DNA of 64,000 nucleotides from Gimesia maris (lineage in GTDB: Bacteria > Planctomycetota > Planctomycetia > Planctomycetales > Planctomycetaceae), in the NCBI RefSeq assembly GCF_008298035.1, contig NZ_CP042910.1, positions 5,781,001 to 5,845,000 of the forward strand. The letters run 5' to 3'. Each line of letters opens with the position of its first letter. The stretch's first letter is position 1. Made by a program: the position numbers and the translations under genes. Shown in pieces: positions 47,385 to 57,284 of the stretch. The notes below the pieces were generated by a model that saw nothing but the letters and a program-made list of their open reading frames with translations, ran no database searches and was not told where the DNA came from.

Positions 47385-49106
47385 ATGCAAAACTCAGAAA
47401 TCGCACGCCAGTTTGAGGAACTGGCAGACCTGCTGGAAATTCAAGGCGCAAACCCCTTTCGGCTCCGCGCTTATCGAAACGCCGCCCGAACCATTTCGGG
47501 ACTGCCTGACTCCATTCAGGATATTGTGGAGTCCGATCCCAGAGAACTGCAGGATCTGCCCGGCATTGGTAAAGACCTCGCCGAAAAAATTGTCACGATC
47601 GTTGAAACTTCGACGCTCCCTCAGCTGGAAGAACTCAAAGAACAGATACCTGCAGACGTCGTTCGCATGCTGGATATCCCAGGAATTGGTCCTAAAAAAG
47701 TCGCGTTTCTGTTTTCTGAACTCTCCATCCAATCACTCGACGACCTCAAAGCAGCCGCTGAAAATGGCGTGATCGCCGAGCAGAAAGGCTTCGGCAAAAA
47801 AACAGAACAGATCATTCTGGAAGGACTCGAACATCTCAACCAGGCTGGAAATCGTGTTCGGCTCGCAGAGGCCAAAGCTCAGTCCGATGCCATCATTCAT
47901 GATCTCAGTAAACTCGATTCGGTTCAGCAGATATCGGAAGCCGGCAGTTGTCGCCGACGTAAAGAATCCGTCGGTGACCTGGATGTCCTCGTCACTTCCA
48001 GCCAGCCTGCCGAAGTCATGGACGCGCTGGCAGACCACGAACTGGTGAATAAAGTTCTCGCCCGCGGTGATACCAAGCAGCGTGTGCGGCTCAATTCCGG
48101 TCTCGAACTGGATCTTCGCGTCGTCCCCGAAGAATCGTATGGCGCCGCCCTGCTCTACTTCACCGGTTCCAAAGAACACAACATCGTGCTCCGCCGCCGC
48201 TCCCAGGATCGAGGTCTCAAACTGAATGAGTACGGACTGTTTCGCGAGGACGAGCTGATTTCCGGAAAAACCGAGGAAGAAGTCTACAAAGCGCTCGATC
48301 TTCCCTGGATCCCGCCGGAAATCCGCGAAGACCGGATGGAGTTTGCCGCTGCAGAAAAGAATGAATTACCAGAACTGATCGAACTGAAAGACATTCGCGG
48401 CGATCTGCATATGCATACGACAGCCACCGATGGCACGGCATCCATTCTGGAAATGGCCGAAGGCGCCAAAGCGAAAGGTTATCAATACATCGCCATCACC
48501 GACCATTCCAAACGGGTCACCATGGCCAATGGACTGGATGCCAAACGACTGCGGGCACACTGGAAAGCCATTGAAAAAGTTCAGGACAAAATCTCCGGCA
48601 TTCAGATTCTGAAAGGCATTGAATGCGACATTCTCGAAGATGGCAGCATGGACCTGCCCGATGATGTCCTCAGCGAAGCCGACTGGGTCATCGCTGTCTT
48701 GCATTACGGACTTAAACAACCTCAGAAACAGATCAATCAACGATTGCTGAATGCCATTCAGAACCCCAATGTTTCCATCATCGGTCATTTATCGGGTCGT
48801 CTGATTGGCAAACGCCCCGGTGCCGATCTTAATTATGGGGAGATTCTCAAAGCCGCCGCCGACTATGGCACCATGCTGGAAATCAACGCGCATCCCATGC
48901 GACTCGATATCGATGACATCCACGCCGCCCGGGCCAAGGAACTGGGCATTCCGATTGTGATCAATACCGATGCCCACAGCGTCTCCGGGCTGGATGTCAT
49001 GCAGTACGGCATCTACCAGGCGCGCCGGGCCGGGCTCACGAAAAAAGATGTCGCGAATACCAAAACCTGGAAGCAATTTCAGAAATTACTGAAAACATCG
49101 AAATAA
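47385..49106 (+). CDS. polX: DNA polymerase/3'-5' exonuclease PolX
   Basis: 573 residues. The N-terminal polymerase-beta-like part has two helix-hairpin-helix motifs ([25 protein letters not shown]) and the catalytic region [17 protein letters not shown] with the two aspartates. The C-terminal PHP phosphoesterase domain starts about residue 340 with [14 protein letters not shown] and continues with [24 protein letters not shown] and the final NTDAHS. This order is that of bacterial PolX, a base-excision repair enzyme. The downstream ATPase gene lies on the same strand after 70 bp. Confidence 0.93.
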   Translation: MQNSEIARQFEELADLLEIQGANPFRLRAYRNAARTISGLPDSIQDIVESDPRELQDLPGIGKDLAEKIVTIVETSTLPQLEELKEQIPADVVRMLDIPGIGPKKVAFLFSELSIQSLDDLKAAAENGVIAEQKGFGKKTEQIILEGLEHLNQAGNRVRLAEAKAQSDAIIHDLSKLDSVQQISEAGSCRRRKESVGDLDVLVTSSQPAEVMDALADHELVNKVLARGDTKQRVRLNSGLELDLRVVPEESYGAALLYFTGSKEHNIVLRRRSQDRGLKLNEYGLFREDELISGKTEEEVYKALDLPWIPPEIREDRMEFAAAEKNELPELIELKDIRGDLHMHTTATDGTASILEMAEGAKAKGYQYIAITDHSKRVTMANGLDAKRLRAHWKAIEKVQDKISGIQILKGIECDILEDGSMDLPDDVLSEADWVIAVLHYGLKQPQKQINQRLLNAIQNPNVSIIGHLSGRLIGKRPGADLNYGEILKAAADYGTMLEINAHPMRLDIDDIHAARAKELGIPIVINTDAHSVSGLDVMQYGIYQARRAGLTKKDVANTKTWKQFQKLLKTSK

Positions 49107-49176
49107 TCTTTCATCCCCTTTCCTGAAAGCTCCGTTACCGCTTCTGACGAACAAGACTCTACAGGAACGAACCTTC

Positions 49177-50664
49177 ATGCCGAATTCACTGCAACTGCTG
49201 ATACGCTCGGGTAATCCTTTAATCTCCATCGAGACCCTGGACGAACAGCGTGCCTTAAAAGTGATCCGGGATATCGCGCTGAAGTTGAAAAAGCCCATCT
49301 TTGAATGGTCCACAACAGGCGGCTTATGCAAGCTGGAACATGGCAGCCTGAAATCGCCCACCGTGCCCGGCGGCAAACCGGAACAGTCCTTGACCTTCAT
49401 CCGTCAAAATACCGATGAAGACCTGTTTATTTTCAAGGACCTGGGTGCCTACTGCCGCGACAATGTCGTCAATCGCATGCTCCGCGATCTGATGGACACC
49501 TGCCATGAAAAAAAATCGACGATCATCCTGATCGATGCCTTCCCCTTGCCCGATGAAATCAAACGCTTCACCATCCGCTACGAACTGGGTTGGCCCACAA
49601 CCGATGAATTATCAGACGTCATTAAACAGACCTACAATAAGATCAAGCGGGAAAGCGATTCCGAGATCAAAGCCAGGCTGACCCGCCGCGAAATGGAACA
49701 ACTCGTATTGACCATGCGGGGACTCAGTTGCAGCGAAGTCGAACGCGTCATCAGCTCAGCGATCCTGCAGGATAACGATCTCAACGCCAATGATCTCCCC
49801 CACATCATTGAAGCCAAACGCACGCTCCTGGGATCCACAGGCTGTCTGGAATCCATCGCCGTCGACGTGAAGTCGGATGAAGTCGGCGGATTGAACAAAC
49901 TGAAAGACTGGTTGAAGCTGCGTCGGGGTGGATTTACTCAAAAAGCCCAGGACTATGGAATTGAACCACCGCGCGGCGTGCTCATGCTGGGTGTCCCCGG
50001 TTCGGGAAAAAGTCTCTGTGCAAAAATGGTCGCGTCAGACTGGAATATGCCGCTCCTGCGTCTGGACCCGGGCATGCTGTATCAGAAATTCATCGGCGAG
50101 AGCGAAAGTCAGCTCAGGCAGGCCCTCTCCCAGGCGGAATCAATGGCGCCCGTGATTCTCTGGATCGATGAGATTGAAAAAGCATTCGCATCAGCCTCCG
50201 GTTCGTCCGCGGATGGAGGGCTCTCCAAACGCATGTTCGGCACCCTGCTCGCCTGGATGCAGGACCACCGACATCCGATTTTTATCATCGCGACTGCCAA
50301 CGATATCTCCGCCCTTCCGCCGGAACTGATGCGCAAGGGACGCTTCGATGAAGTCTTCTTCGTCGACCTGCCTACCTCTTCCGCCCGAGAACAGATACTC
50401 AAGATTCATCTCGAAAGGCGGAAACGCGATTCCGATCAGTTTGATCTGCGCTCCCTCGCTGCACTGGCAGAAGACTTTACCGGGGCCGAGCTGGAACAGG
50501 CGGTCATGTCAGGCCTGTTCGCCGCCTTTTCCGAAAATGCCGAAATCGAAGATCGGCACATCGCCTCGGAAATCCAGAAAACACGCCCTCTCGCGGTGCT
50601 GATGCAGGAACGAATCGCCCAACTGCGTCTCTGGGCACAGAATCGCTGCGTCTCCGCTGATTGA
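49177..50664 (+). CDS. Ycf46-like AAA ATPase
   Basis: 495 residues. The N-terminal 230 residues match the vWA-less accessory domain of the Ycf46 family (LLIRSGNPLISIETLDEQRAL; IDAFPLPDEIKRFTIRYELGWP). The AAA module has Walker A GVPGSGKSLCAKMVA at about 272, Walker B VILWIDEIEKAF at about 326, a sensor region FIIATANDISALPPELMRKGRFDE and an arginine finger. Ycf46 proteins are known mainly from cyanobacteria and plastids, where they are linked to inorganic-carbon use; here the function is open. Confidence 0.85.
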   Translation: MPNSLQLLIRSGNPLISIETLDEQRALKVIRDIALKLKKPIFEWSTTGGLCKLEHGSLKSPTVPGGKPEQSLTFIRQNTDEDLFIFKDLGAYCRDNVVNRMLRDLMDTCHEKKSTIILIDAFPLPDEIKRFTIRYELGWPTTDELSDVIKQTYNKIKRESDSEIKARLTRREMEQLVLTMRGLSCSEVERVISSAILQDNDLNANDLPHIIEAKRTLLGSTGCLESIAVDVKSDEVGGLNKLKDWLKLRRGGFTQKAQDYGIEPPRGVLMLGVPGSGKSLCAKMVASDWNMPLLRLDPGMLYQKFIGESESQLRQALSQAESMAPVILWIDEIEKAFASASGSSADGGLSKRMFGTLLAWMQDHRHPIFIIATANDISALPPELMRKGRFDEVFFVDLPTSSAREQILKIHLERRKRDSDQFDLRSLAALAEDFTGAELEQAVMSGLFAAFSENAEIEDRHIASEIQKTRPLAVLMQERIAQLRLWAQNRCVSAD

Positions 50665-50856
50665 TAACGACCTGCTGTTTCTCCCTGAAAACAGACCTGT
50701 TGTTTTTTTGCAACGTGTTTGTACAACATCATTAACTTCTGCAAAATTGGCTGGAGTCAGCCAAATCTGGAAGCAACGAGTTGAAAATCACCGCGAAATG
50801 CGGGACAATTAAACCAGTTGTACGCGCAATCTCCTGATTTCAAATTGAGGATATAT

Positions 50857-51462
50857 ATGATTTCTCCCACCACATTCAGAAGAGTTCTGTATTCCGTTCT
50901 CGGACTTTCTCTCGCCATCTATGCCTGCTCTGCAAAAGCAGCCAACAAAGAAGAAAAAACGGAGAAAACAACCGAAGTCAAAATCAAAGACATCACGCTC
51001 AAAGTTCCGGAAGCCTGGAAAAGTTCTCCCCCTTCCAACAACCTGCGTCTCGCGCAATTTGAAATCCCCGCCGTCAAAGGTGATAAAGAACCTGCTGAAC
51101 TTGTCATCTCGTCCTTTGGTGGGACAGGTGGCGGCGTCGCCGCGAACGTCTCGCGCTGGATTGGTCAGTTTGCTTCAGGAAAAGATCGCGAAGCCAAAGT
51201 CACCCAGGGAGAATCCAAAGACGGTAAATACATCTTTGTCGATATCTCGGGCACTTACAACAAATCGATCGGCCCCCCTTTCCTTCGCAAAACCGAAGCG
51301 GTTCCCGACTCACGCATGCTGGGCGTCATCCTGGCTGTTGAAGGCAAAGCATACTACTTCCTGAAATTGACCGGCCCTAAAAAGACCGTCACATCCATCG
51401 TAGATGAATTCCGCGCCTCTTTCGGTGCCAACGCCAAAGATGAAAAGCCATTCGAACAATAA
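50857..51462 (+). CDS. secreted hypothetical protein (201 aa)
   Basis: The start ATG at 50857 has TTGAGGA upstream and gives a signal sequence (FRRVLYSVLGLSLAIYACSAKAA). The mature domain (ITLKVPEAWKSSPPSNNLRLAQFEIP; GVILAVEGKAYYFLKLTGPKKTVTSIVDEFRASF) resembles planctomycete proteins that often precede big secreted enzymes, but I do not recognise a family. Its stop lies inside a perfect terminator hairpin. Confidence 0.7.
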   Translation: MISPTTFRRVLYSVLGLSLAIYACSAKAANKEEKTEKTTEVKIKDITLKVPEAWKSSPPSNNLRLAQFEIPAVKGDKEPAELVISSFGGTGGGVAANVSRWIGQFASGKDREAKVTQGESKDGKYIFVDISGTYNKSIGPPFLRKTEAVPDSRMLGVILAVEGKAYYFLKLTGPKKTVTSIVDEFRASFGANAKDEKPFEQ

Positions 51463-51480
51463 CGAATGGCTGCTTTTTTA
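51446..51480 (+). terminator. terminator overlapping a stop codon
   Basis: AGCCATTCG (51446-51454), loop AACAATAA, CGAATGGCT (51463-51471), then GC and a T run. The stop codon of the preceding gene lies within the loop. Confidence 0.85.
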
Positions 51481-51546
51481 TTTTCATCACGACTTATTTC
51501 AGGTTCTTAACAAACCCCTTCTTAGAACGATAGCTACCGGACCATT

Positions 51547-54500
51547 ATGCTCACCCAGCGAATTCCTGCAGCCTGGATCAGGGGCGTTCTGCCCCTGATG
51601 TTATTTTTACTTCTTGCTCTTTTTCTCAACATTGCCAGCAGAAATCTGGCAGCAGAAGAAATAGATCCCGAAGAAGACGACTATCCCCCCGGTCTATTGG
51701 GAACTTACCAGTCTGGAAACACGCAATTCCAGCGGATTGATCCGGATATTGCCTTCAACTGGGGAAAACAGGCACCGCTGCCGCAAATTCCCGCAGGTCC
51801 GTTTTCTGCCGACTGGACCAGTCTGATCCTCGTCCGGCAACCGGGTGACTACCAGATCTCCGCCTACCTGGAAGGAGAACTCACCGTTGAAATTGACGGT
51901 AAAACCGTTCTAAAAGGTAAACGCGAAACGCCCGGCTGGATTGTCGGAGAAAAATACAAACAGAACTTCGGCGAATTCGAACTCAAAGTCGCTTACAAAA
52001 AGATCTCACCAGAGGCACGCGTGCAACTGTTCTGGTCTTCCAATCTGTTTGGACTCGAACCGATCCAGGCCAACATCCTCTATCGCGAAGAGGGGAATCC
52101 CGAAGTCGCACAGATCTGGCGCGGACGTACTCACTTTGACGCTCATCGCTGTAACCGCTGCCATCAACGAGCAGATCAGCTGACCAGTCCCGCCGCTCCC
52201 GATCTGACGCATGTCACAACGGCGCTGAACCCGGCATGGCTGGTTCGAAAAATCAAAAACGATGACTCTGTCTCCGCCCATGCCAAGATGCCTTTCTTCG
52301 GCTTCAACGATCAGGAAGCCGAAGCCATCGCCGCCTATCTGTTTGCGAACGCCAAATCAGCATCACTCAGTAAAATCCCCGCGGCTCCGAAAGACAAGAA
52401 AACCAAAAAAGCCCCCACGCATGATGAAGAACAGCGGGCCGGGGAAATCCTGATGCGTTCGGTCGGCTGCCTGGCCTGTCATACGATTGACGGTAAAGGC
52501 AACCAACAGCCTTTCAGTGGCGGCGATCTCAGCAGTATTGGCGACAAACGCGAAACACAGTGGTTTTACACCTGGCTCTCAGACCCGGCAAAACTCAACA
52601 AAGCACATCGCATGCCGGTCATTAAACTCAGTACCACCGAACGTCGTCAGTTGGCTTACGCACTTTCGGAACTGAAGCAGGCCAAACTCCCGCAGGGCAA
52701 AAAGCCATCTACAGATAAAACCCTCATTGCCAGTGGAAAAAAACTGATCACCCAGGCCCGCTGCGCCGCCTGCCACACGATTCCCGGCATCGAAACACCG
52801 GCACAGCAGATCGTCGATCTTTCCAAGTCCACTGAAGACTGGAAGAACTCCTGTCTGGCAGAAACCCCCGATCTGGAAAAAGGACGTCCCGCCTATCGTA
52901 CCATCGACCGGGAAGCGGTCATCGCCTATCTTAAATCAAGCGCTGGCGCGCCGTCTCCGGAAAACGAATTTGATCGTGGACGCTATGTGCTGGAACAGCG
53001 CAACTGCATCTACTGTCACGAACGGGACAAACACGAAGGCATCACCCAGATCGCCGGCCAGATGGCCAAGTTCGATCCTGCACTCGCTGGACAGAGTGAA
53101 GGCATGATTCCCCCCGCGCTCACTGCCGTTGGCGATAAACTCAAGCAGGAAGCCCTTTCCGAAGCCGTCAGTGGCGAACAGAAAAAAGTACGCATGCCCT
53201 GGCTGCGCGTCCGCATGCCTCGCTTCCAGCATACAAAAGACGACAAACAGGCATTGCTTGATTACCTGGTTGCCCATGATCGGGTTCCCGACGATGGTCC
53301 GCGGCAGCCCGGCTTCATGGTTGATTCTTCCGATCAGGATCGCGCGCAACTGCTGATTGCCGGACAGACCATTACCGGTGCCAAAGGCTTCAGCTGCATC
53401 TCCTGTCATGTACTCGGAAAGTATGAACCACGCAACGTCGCGCTCGGGACCCGCGGATCTGACCTGCTGATGCTCGGCGATCGCATGCGGAAAGAATACT
53501 TCCTCCGTTGGGTTCACAATCCGCTCCGGATCGTGCCTGGCATGGAAATGCCCGCACTCAAGAAAAGCGTTCCCAAAGTACTGGGAGGCAATATCGACCG
53601 TCAGCTGGATGCCATCTGGCTCGGACTGAATGATCCCCAATTCAAAGTTCCCACGAACCCCTCCGTTGTGGAGCAGTTCTTTACCATCGCTGCCGGCGAA
53701 CCGGCGCGGATTGTCCGCGATGTCTTTACCAACCCCAAAGAGACCGGCGGTGGCTATGTATCCCGCGCCTTTGCGGTCGGCTTTGATAACGGACACAACC
53801 TGCTGATTGATCTCGATCAGTTCTCTATCGTCCAATGGACGCTCGGAGATCTGGCTCGCCAGCGCACCGAAGGTAAAAGCTGGTACTGGGATATGGCCGG
53901 TTCCCCCATCATCTCTGGCTACGAGCGTGGCTTTGAATATGTGCTGACCCCCACCGGTAAGAAACCCGCAGCGGCCGTCTATCCACTGCTCCAGAACGGC
54001 CTGGCAGGCACATTGCGCAGCTATGAATCCCAGGGGAATCAGGTCACTCTGAATTATGAACTCAATTTCAAAATCGGCGAGCAGACCACTACCGTCTCAG
54101 TGACGGACACCTTCCAGACGCTCCCCGATCAGCCGGGTAAGACGGGGCTGCAACGTACGATCAAAGCGGGAAATCTTCCCGAAGGCTACACACTTCATAT
54201 TGGTCGACCTCGTTTCACCAACAGCATCGGCAGTCCTCAAATCACGGTTCCCCACAAACCCGATGCGAACTGGCTGCGAATCCCTGATAACAATTCACAC
54301 GAATTCATGCAGGCTGAAAGCCCCTCCTCCGGGCAGGCCAACCTGACACTGAACTACCTCTGCAAACTCAAGGCAGAGGGGCTGCAGGTCAAAACCAAAC
54401 CCCAACCCAAACCGGAAATCGAAACCGTCACCAGCGCGCCCGGCTTTGATGGCGTGCGGCTGCCTCTGGATGGTGGCATCATGCCCACGGCTCTCGCCTG

Positions 54501-55773
54501 GCGCGAGGATGGCACAATGATTTTCACATCCTTGAAGGGAGACATCTATCTCGCCAGAGACACCGACGGCGATGGTGTGGAAGACGAACTGACCCTGTTT
54601 GAAGAAGGTCTCTCCGCGCCGTTCGGCATCATCGCGGACGGCTCCGATATCATCGTTTCCCACAAGCCGGAAGTGCTCCGACTCTCCGATACCAACGGGG
54701 ATGGCAGAGCCGACCAGCGCACCATCGTCGCCACCGGCTGGGGCTTCAACGATAATTACCATGACTGGGCCACCGGCTGCATCCGTGACAGCCAGGGCAA
54801 TCTGTATGTCGGCTTAGGCAGCGATTATGCCCAGATGAAACGCCCCGACGATCAGATCAACTGGCGCGGCAAGATTCTCAAGATCACTTATAACGGCAAT
54901 CTCGAAATCCTGGGACACGCCTTCCGCTATCCGACGGGCCTGGCCATCAACTCCAAAGATGAAATCTTTATTTCCGATCAACAGGGCGTGCAGAATACGT
55001 TTAACGAAATCAACTTCCTGATCCCCGGCAAAGCGTACGGCGTTCCCAGTCAATCCGATCTGCGTAACAAGGAAAACCTGGAAGAAACCCGCGCTGCCAT
55101 CCAGGTACCTCACCCCTGGACACGCAGTGTGAACGGTTTAACCTGCATTCCGAAACAGTTCGCCTACAACAGCCTGTTCGATCAGGGGCTGGGCTGCGAA
55201 TACAATCAACGTTTCCTGATCCGCTTCACCACGCAGAAAGTCGGCGATACCGTTCAGGGCGCGACCTACTATTTCACCCGCGCGGATGTCCCCCCCGATG
55301 AACACAACTTTGCCGGCCCCATGTCGGTCGCCGTCAGCCCCCAAGGTGACATCTACGTCGGCAGCATCCACGACAGCGGCTGGCTCGGAGGTCAGAATAC
55401 CGGTTCGATCACCAAACTCACTCCCAACGGCAAACTGCCCAACGGCATCAAAGAGCTCCGCGCGACTCACGACGGCTTCGAACTCGAATTCTTCGCACCT
55501 GTCGACGCGAAGAAAGCCGCCGACAAAGAAGCCTACACCATCGCCGGCTACACCCGCGTCTGGAGCGGCAGCTACGCCAGTCCCGACAGCGGCCGGTACA
55601 AAGTGGAAGTGGAAGACGTGACGGTTTCAGACGACAAAAAAACGGTGCGCCTCAAGGTCAACGAACTGAAGGAAAAGTTCGTCTACGAAGTCAACTGCCA
55701 GCAGATCGGGAAAGGAGATGAAACACTCTTCCCGGTTACGGGGCACTACTCAATGAACCGGATTCCAGAGTAA
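51547..55773 (+). CDS. giant secreted five-heme cytochrome/beta-propeller protein
   Basis: 1408 residues. A signal sequence (VLPLMLFLLLALFLNIASRNLAA) leads to a PA14-like domain (about 50-180: YPPGLLGTYQSGNTQFQRI; DYQISAYLEGELTVEIDGK). Five CxxCH heme sites follow in order: CNRCH, CLACH, CAACH, CIYCH and CISCH. A domain of about 250 residues resembling DUF6797 comes next, then a propeller with Asp-rich calcium-like loops (DTDGDGVEDE; DTNGDGRADQ; GRADQRTIVATGWGFNDNYHDWATG). Such proteins are a hallmark of planctomycetes and are thought to pass electrons from a substrate, perhaps a sugar, to the respiratory chain. The gene at 50857 precedes it after 84 bp. Confidence 0.88.
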   Translation: MLTQRIPAAWIRGVLPLMLFLLLALFLNIASRNLAAEEIDPEEDDYPPGLLGTYQSGNTQFQRIDPDIAFNWGKQAPLPQIPAGPFSADWTSLILVRQPGDYQISAYLEGELTVEIDGKTVLKGKRETPGWIVGEKYKQNFGEFELKVAYKKISPEARVQLFWSSNLFGLEPIQANILYREEGNPEVAQIWRGRTHFDAHRCNRCHQRADQLTSPAAPDLTHVTTALNPAWLVRKIKNDDSVSAHAKMPFFGFNDQEAEAIAAYLFANAKSASLSKIPAAPKDKKTKKAPTHDEEQRAGEILMRSVGCLACHTIDGKGNQQPFSGGDLSSIGDKRETQWFYTWLSDPAKLNKAHRMPVIKLSTTERRQLAYALSELKQAKLPQGKKPSTDKTLIASGKKLITQARCAACHTIPGIETPAQQIVDLSKSTEDWKNSCLAETPDLEKGRPAYRTIDREAVIAYLKSSAGAPSPENEFDRGRYVLEQRNCIYCHERDKHEGITQIAGQMAKFDPALAGQSEGMIPPALTAVGDKLKQEALSEAVSGEQKKVRMPWLRVRMPRFQHTKDDKQALLDYLVAHDRVPDDGPRQPGFMVDSSDQDRAQLLIAGQTITGAKGFSCISCHVLGKYEPRNVALGTRGSDLLMLGDRMRKEYFLRWVHNPLRIVPGMEMPALKKSVPKVLGGNIDRQLDAIWLGLNDPQFKVPTNPSVVEQFFTIAAGEPARIVRDVFTNPKETGGGYVSRAFAVGFDNGHNLLIDLDQFSIVQWTLGDLARQRTEGKSWYWDMAGSPIISGYERGFEYVLTPTGKKPAAAVYPLLQNGLAGTLRSYESQGNQVTLNYELNFKIGEQTTTVSVTDTFQTLPDQPGKTGLQRTIKAGNLPEGYTLHIGRPRFTNSIGSPQITVPHKPDANWLRIPDNNSHEFMQAESPSSGQANLTLNYLCKLKAEGLQVKTKPQPKPEIETVTSAPGFDGVRLPLDGGIMPTALAWREDGTMIFTSLKGDIYLARDTDGDGVEDELTLFEEGLSAPFGIIADGSDIIVSHKPEVLRLSDTNGDGRADQRTIVATGWGFNDNYHDWATGCIRDSQGNLYVGLGSDYAQMKRPDDQINWRGKILKITYNGNLEILGHAFRYPTGLAINSKDEIFISDQQGVQNTFNEINFLIPGKAYGVPSQSDLRNKENLEETRAAIQVPHPWTRSVNGLTCIPKQFAYNSLFDQGLGCEYNQRFLIRFTTQKVGDTVQGATYYFTRADVPPDEHNFAGPMSVAVSPQGDIYVGSIHDSGWLGGQNTGSITKLTPNGKLPNGIKELRATHDGFELEFFAPVDAKKAADKEAYTIAGYTRVWSGSYASPDSGRYKVEVEDVTVSDDKKTVRLKVNELKEKFVYEVNCQQIGKGDETLFPVTGHYSMNRIPE

Positions 55774-57244
55774 CCGGAAACAGATCGGGAATGTTGATTT
55801 TCCAAAGATTCGGCTGATCCTTGGTCGCGATAAAACTGGAAAACGCAGCCTTACGATTTTCCCGATATCCTCGAATTGATATCTCCTTGCTGCTGAATTT
55901 CTTCTCAATTGGGTTTTTGTTCTGCGCAAGACTTTTCACTACCTGAGGTGCGAGTTCAAAGGGGTTAATTGGTGAAATAATCGCCCCCATATTGTTGCCC
56001 CCATAATCATTCATACTGAACCTGTTGTCTGAGCGAACAATCGTTTCGACTTTACCGAGTGAATTCAACTCACTTACCCTGGTAAGTTCCTCTTTCCGCA
56101 GTAGATAGATGGCAGGTGAATAATAATTCCCCTGTAAAAACTCAACACTTGATTCCCAGGCCAGTTCTTGAAGATCAATATTCTTAAAATCCCCATCGGG
56201 CGTCAGGGGACAAAGGGCCACCCGGTTATTCAAGACATCAATCAGGAATACTGCTTTGATTTTATCAGGTTCCTGATTGACGTTGTATCGATACGTCCAC
56301 CACGAGTATTGCCAGGAGGGAGCCTGCTGAAAAGTTTGCACAGCTTGCAGAAAGTACTTCCCGACTGAGTCACTCAAGATTTCAAAGTGAGCCTGAGATT
56401 TTTCCAATCGAAAATCACACAAAACATAATAATTTTTTTCTTCAGGCCGGGTTGGCCAGTTGACCTGAAACTGCACAGGAACTTTTCCTGGAACTGCTGC
56501 AGGGCAGACGATCGTCTCTTCGTATTTACGCCCCGGAAGCGTGGAAAACGTTTTTTCACTCCATTCCTCATTCCATGGTGCCCGCAGGTTTATCTGATAT
56601 TTTCCCCAAGGGAGTCTGCCAAAATCCAGTTGCCCCTGTGCATCACTCACCGCTTCGATTTTGAAGTCTCCCCCATCGGCCGAAACCTTGGTCAATGTTC
56701 CAGAAAAACCAACCGCCGGTTTGCCCTCTTTCTTTTCCTCAACCAACCGAAACAAAACCGGGTTCATTGCCCCCGAACTGGAATCAGCCTGTGAGACCTG
56801 CTTCTGGATCAAGACCTCTAATTGGTTGAGAAACTGCTGATCCAACTCTCTAGCCGCCGCCTGAGGACGATTGCCCATTGCCGCCATCTGTTCCAGCATT
56901 TTCAGATTCAGACTTTCATTCTGCTTCATCATCGACCAGGCGATCCCCACCACAGCGATACAGCACACCGCCATCACGGCAGAAATTCCGGTCATAATAC
57001 GTTGCGACATGATTTTCTCCTTCATGGCGTCCAGCCAGAGTTGGCGGGCGATTTTGATGGGATCGCCGAACAGTTCAATCACGCGGCGTCGCGCCAGTTG
57101 CTCGTCCGGATTTTTTAATAACTCTCGATTCAAGGCACACGCAAAATGGTCGCTGAGTTCGTCGATAATATCCTGCCGGAGCGAGGATGGTTCATCATCA
57201 CGCTCGGGCGGAAAGTCTTCGATGCTGATCTCAGGCCAGGCCAC
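55736..57244 (-). CDS. HAAS-like membrane protein, paralogue 4
   Basis: 502 residues, starting at GTG (57244) with AAGGAG upstream; the 3' end overlaps the end of the giant cytochrome gene on the other strand. A cytoplasmic N-terminal domain (DIIDELSDHFACALNRELLKN; FGDPIKIARQLWLDAMKEKI) resembles the HAAS/permease-prefix domain that commonly partners PadR regulators. One membrane helix (about 88-110, VMAVCCIAVVGIAWSMMK) follows. A large external part includes a carboxypeptidase-regulatory-like sandwich (FGRLPWGKYQINLRAPWNEEW). It is the most diverged of four tandem paralogues: RVIELFGDP replaces the RVIQNFGDP of the others. Confidence 0.75.
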   Translation of the reverse strand: MAWPEISIEDFPPERDDEPSSLRQDIIDELSDHFACALNRELLKNPDEQLARRRVIELFGDPIKIARQLWLDAMKEKIMSQRIMTGISAVMAVCCIAVVGIAWSMMKQNESLNLKMLEQMAAMGNRPQAAARELDQQFLNQLEVLIQKQVSQADSSSGAMNPVLFRLVEEKKEGKPAVGFSGTLTKVSADGGDFKIEAVSDAQGQLDFGRLPWGKYQINLRAPWNEEWSEKTFSTLPGRKYEETIVCPAAVPGKVPVQFQVNWPTRPEEKNYYVLCDFRLEKSQAHFEILSDSVGKYFLQAVQTFQQAPSWQYSWWTYRYNVNQEPDKIKAVFLIDVLNNRVALCPLTPDGDFKNIDLQELAWESSVEFLQGNYYSPAIYLLRKEELTRVSELNSLGKVETIVRSDNRFSMNDYGGNNMGAIISPINPFELAPQVVKSLAQNKNPIEKKFSSKEISIRGYRENRKAAFSSFIATKDQPNLWKINIPDLFPVTLESGSLSSAP

Positions 57245-57284
57245 GCAATACTCCTTCATTTTAATGGGACAGAAATGCTTCGCT

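Noticed and set aside
52936-53835. 299-codon antisense frame under the five-heme gene
   Set aside because: Same reason; the plus-strand frame has intact heme motifs.
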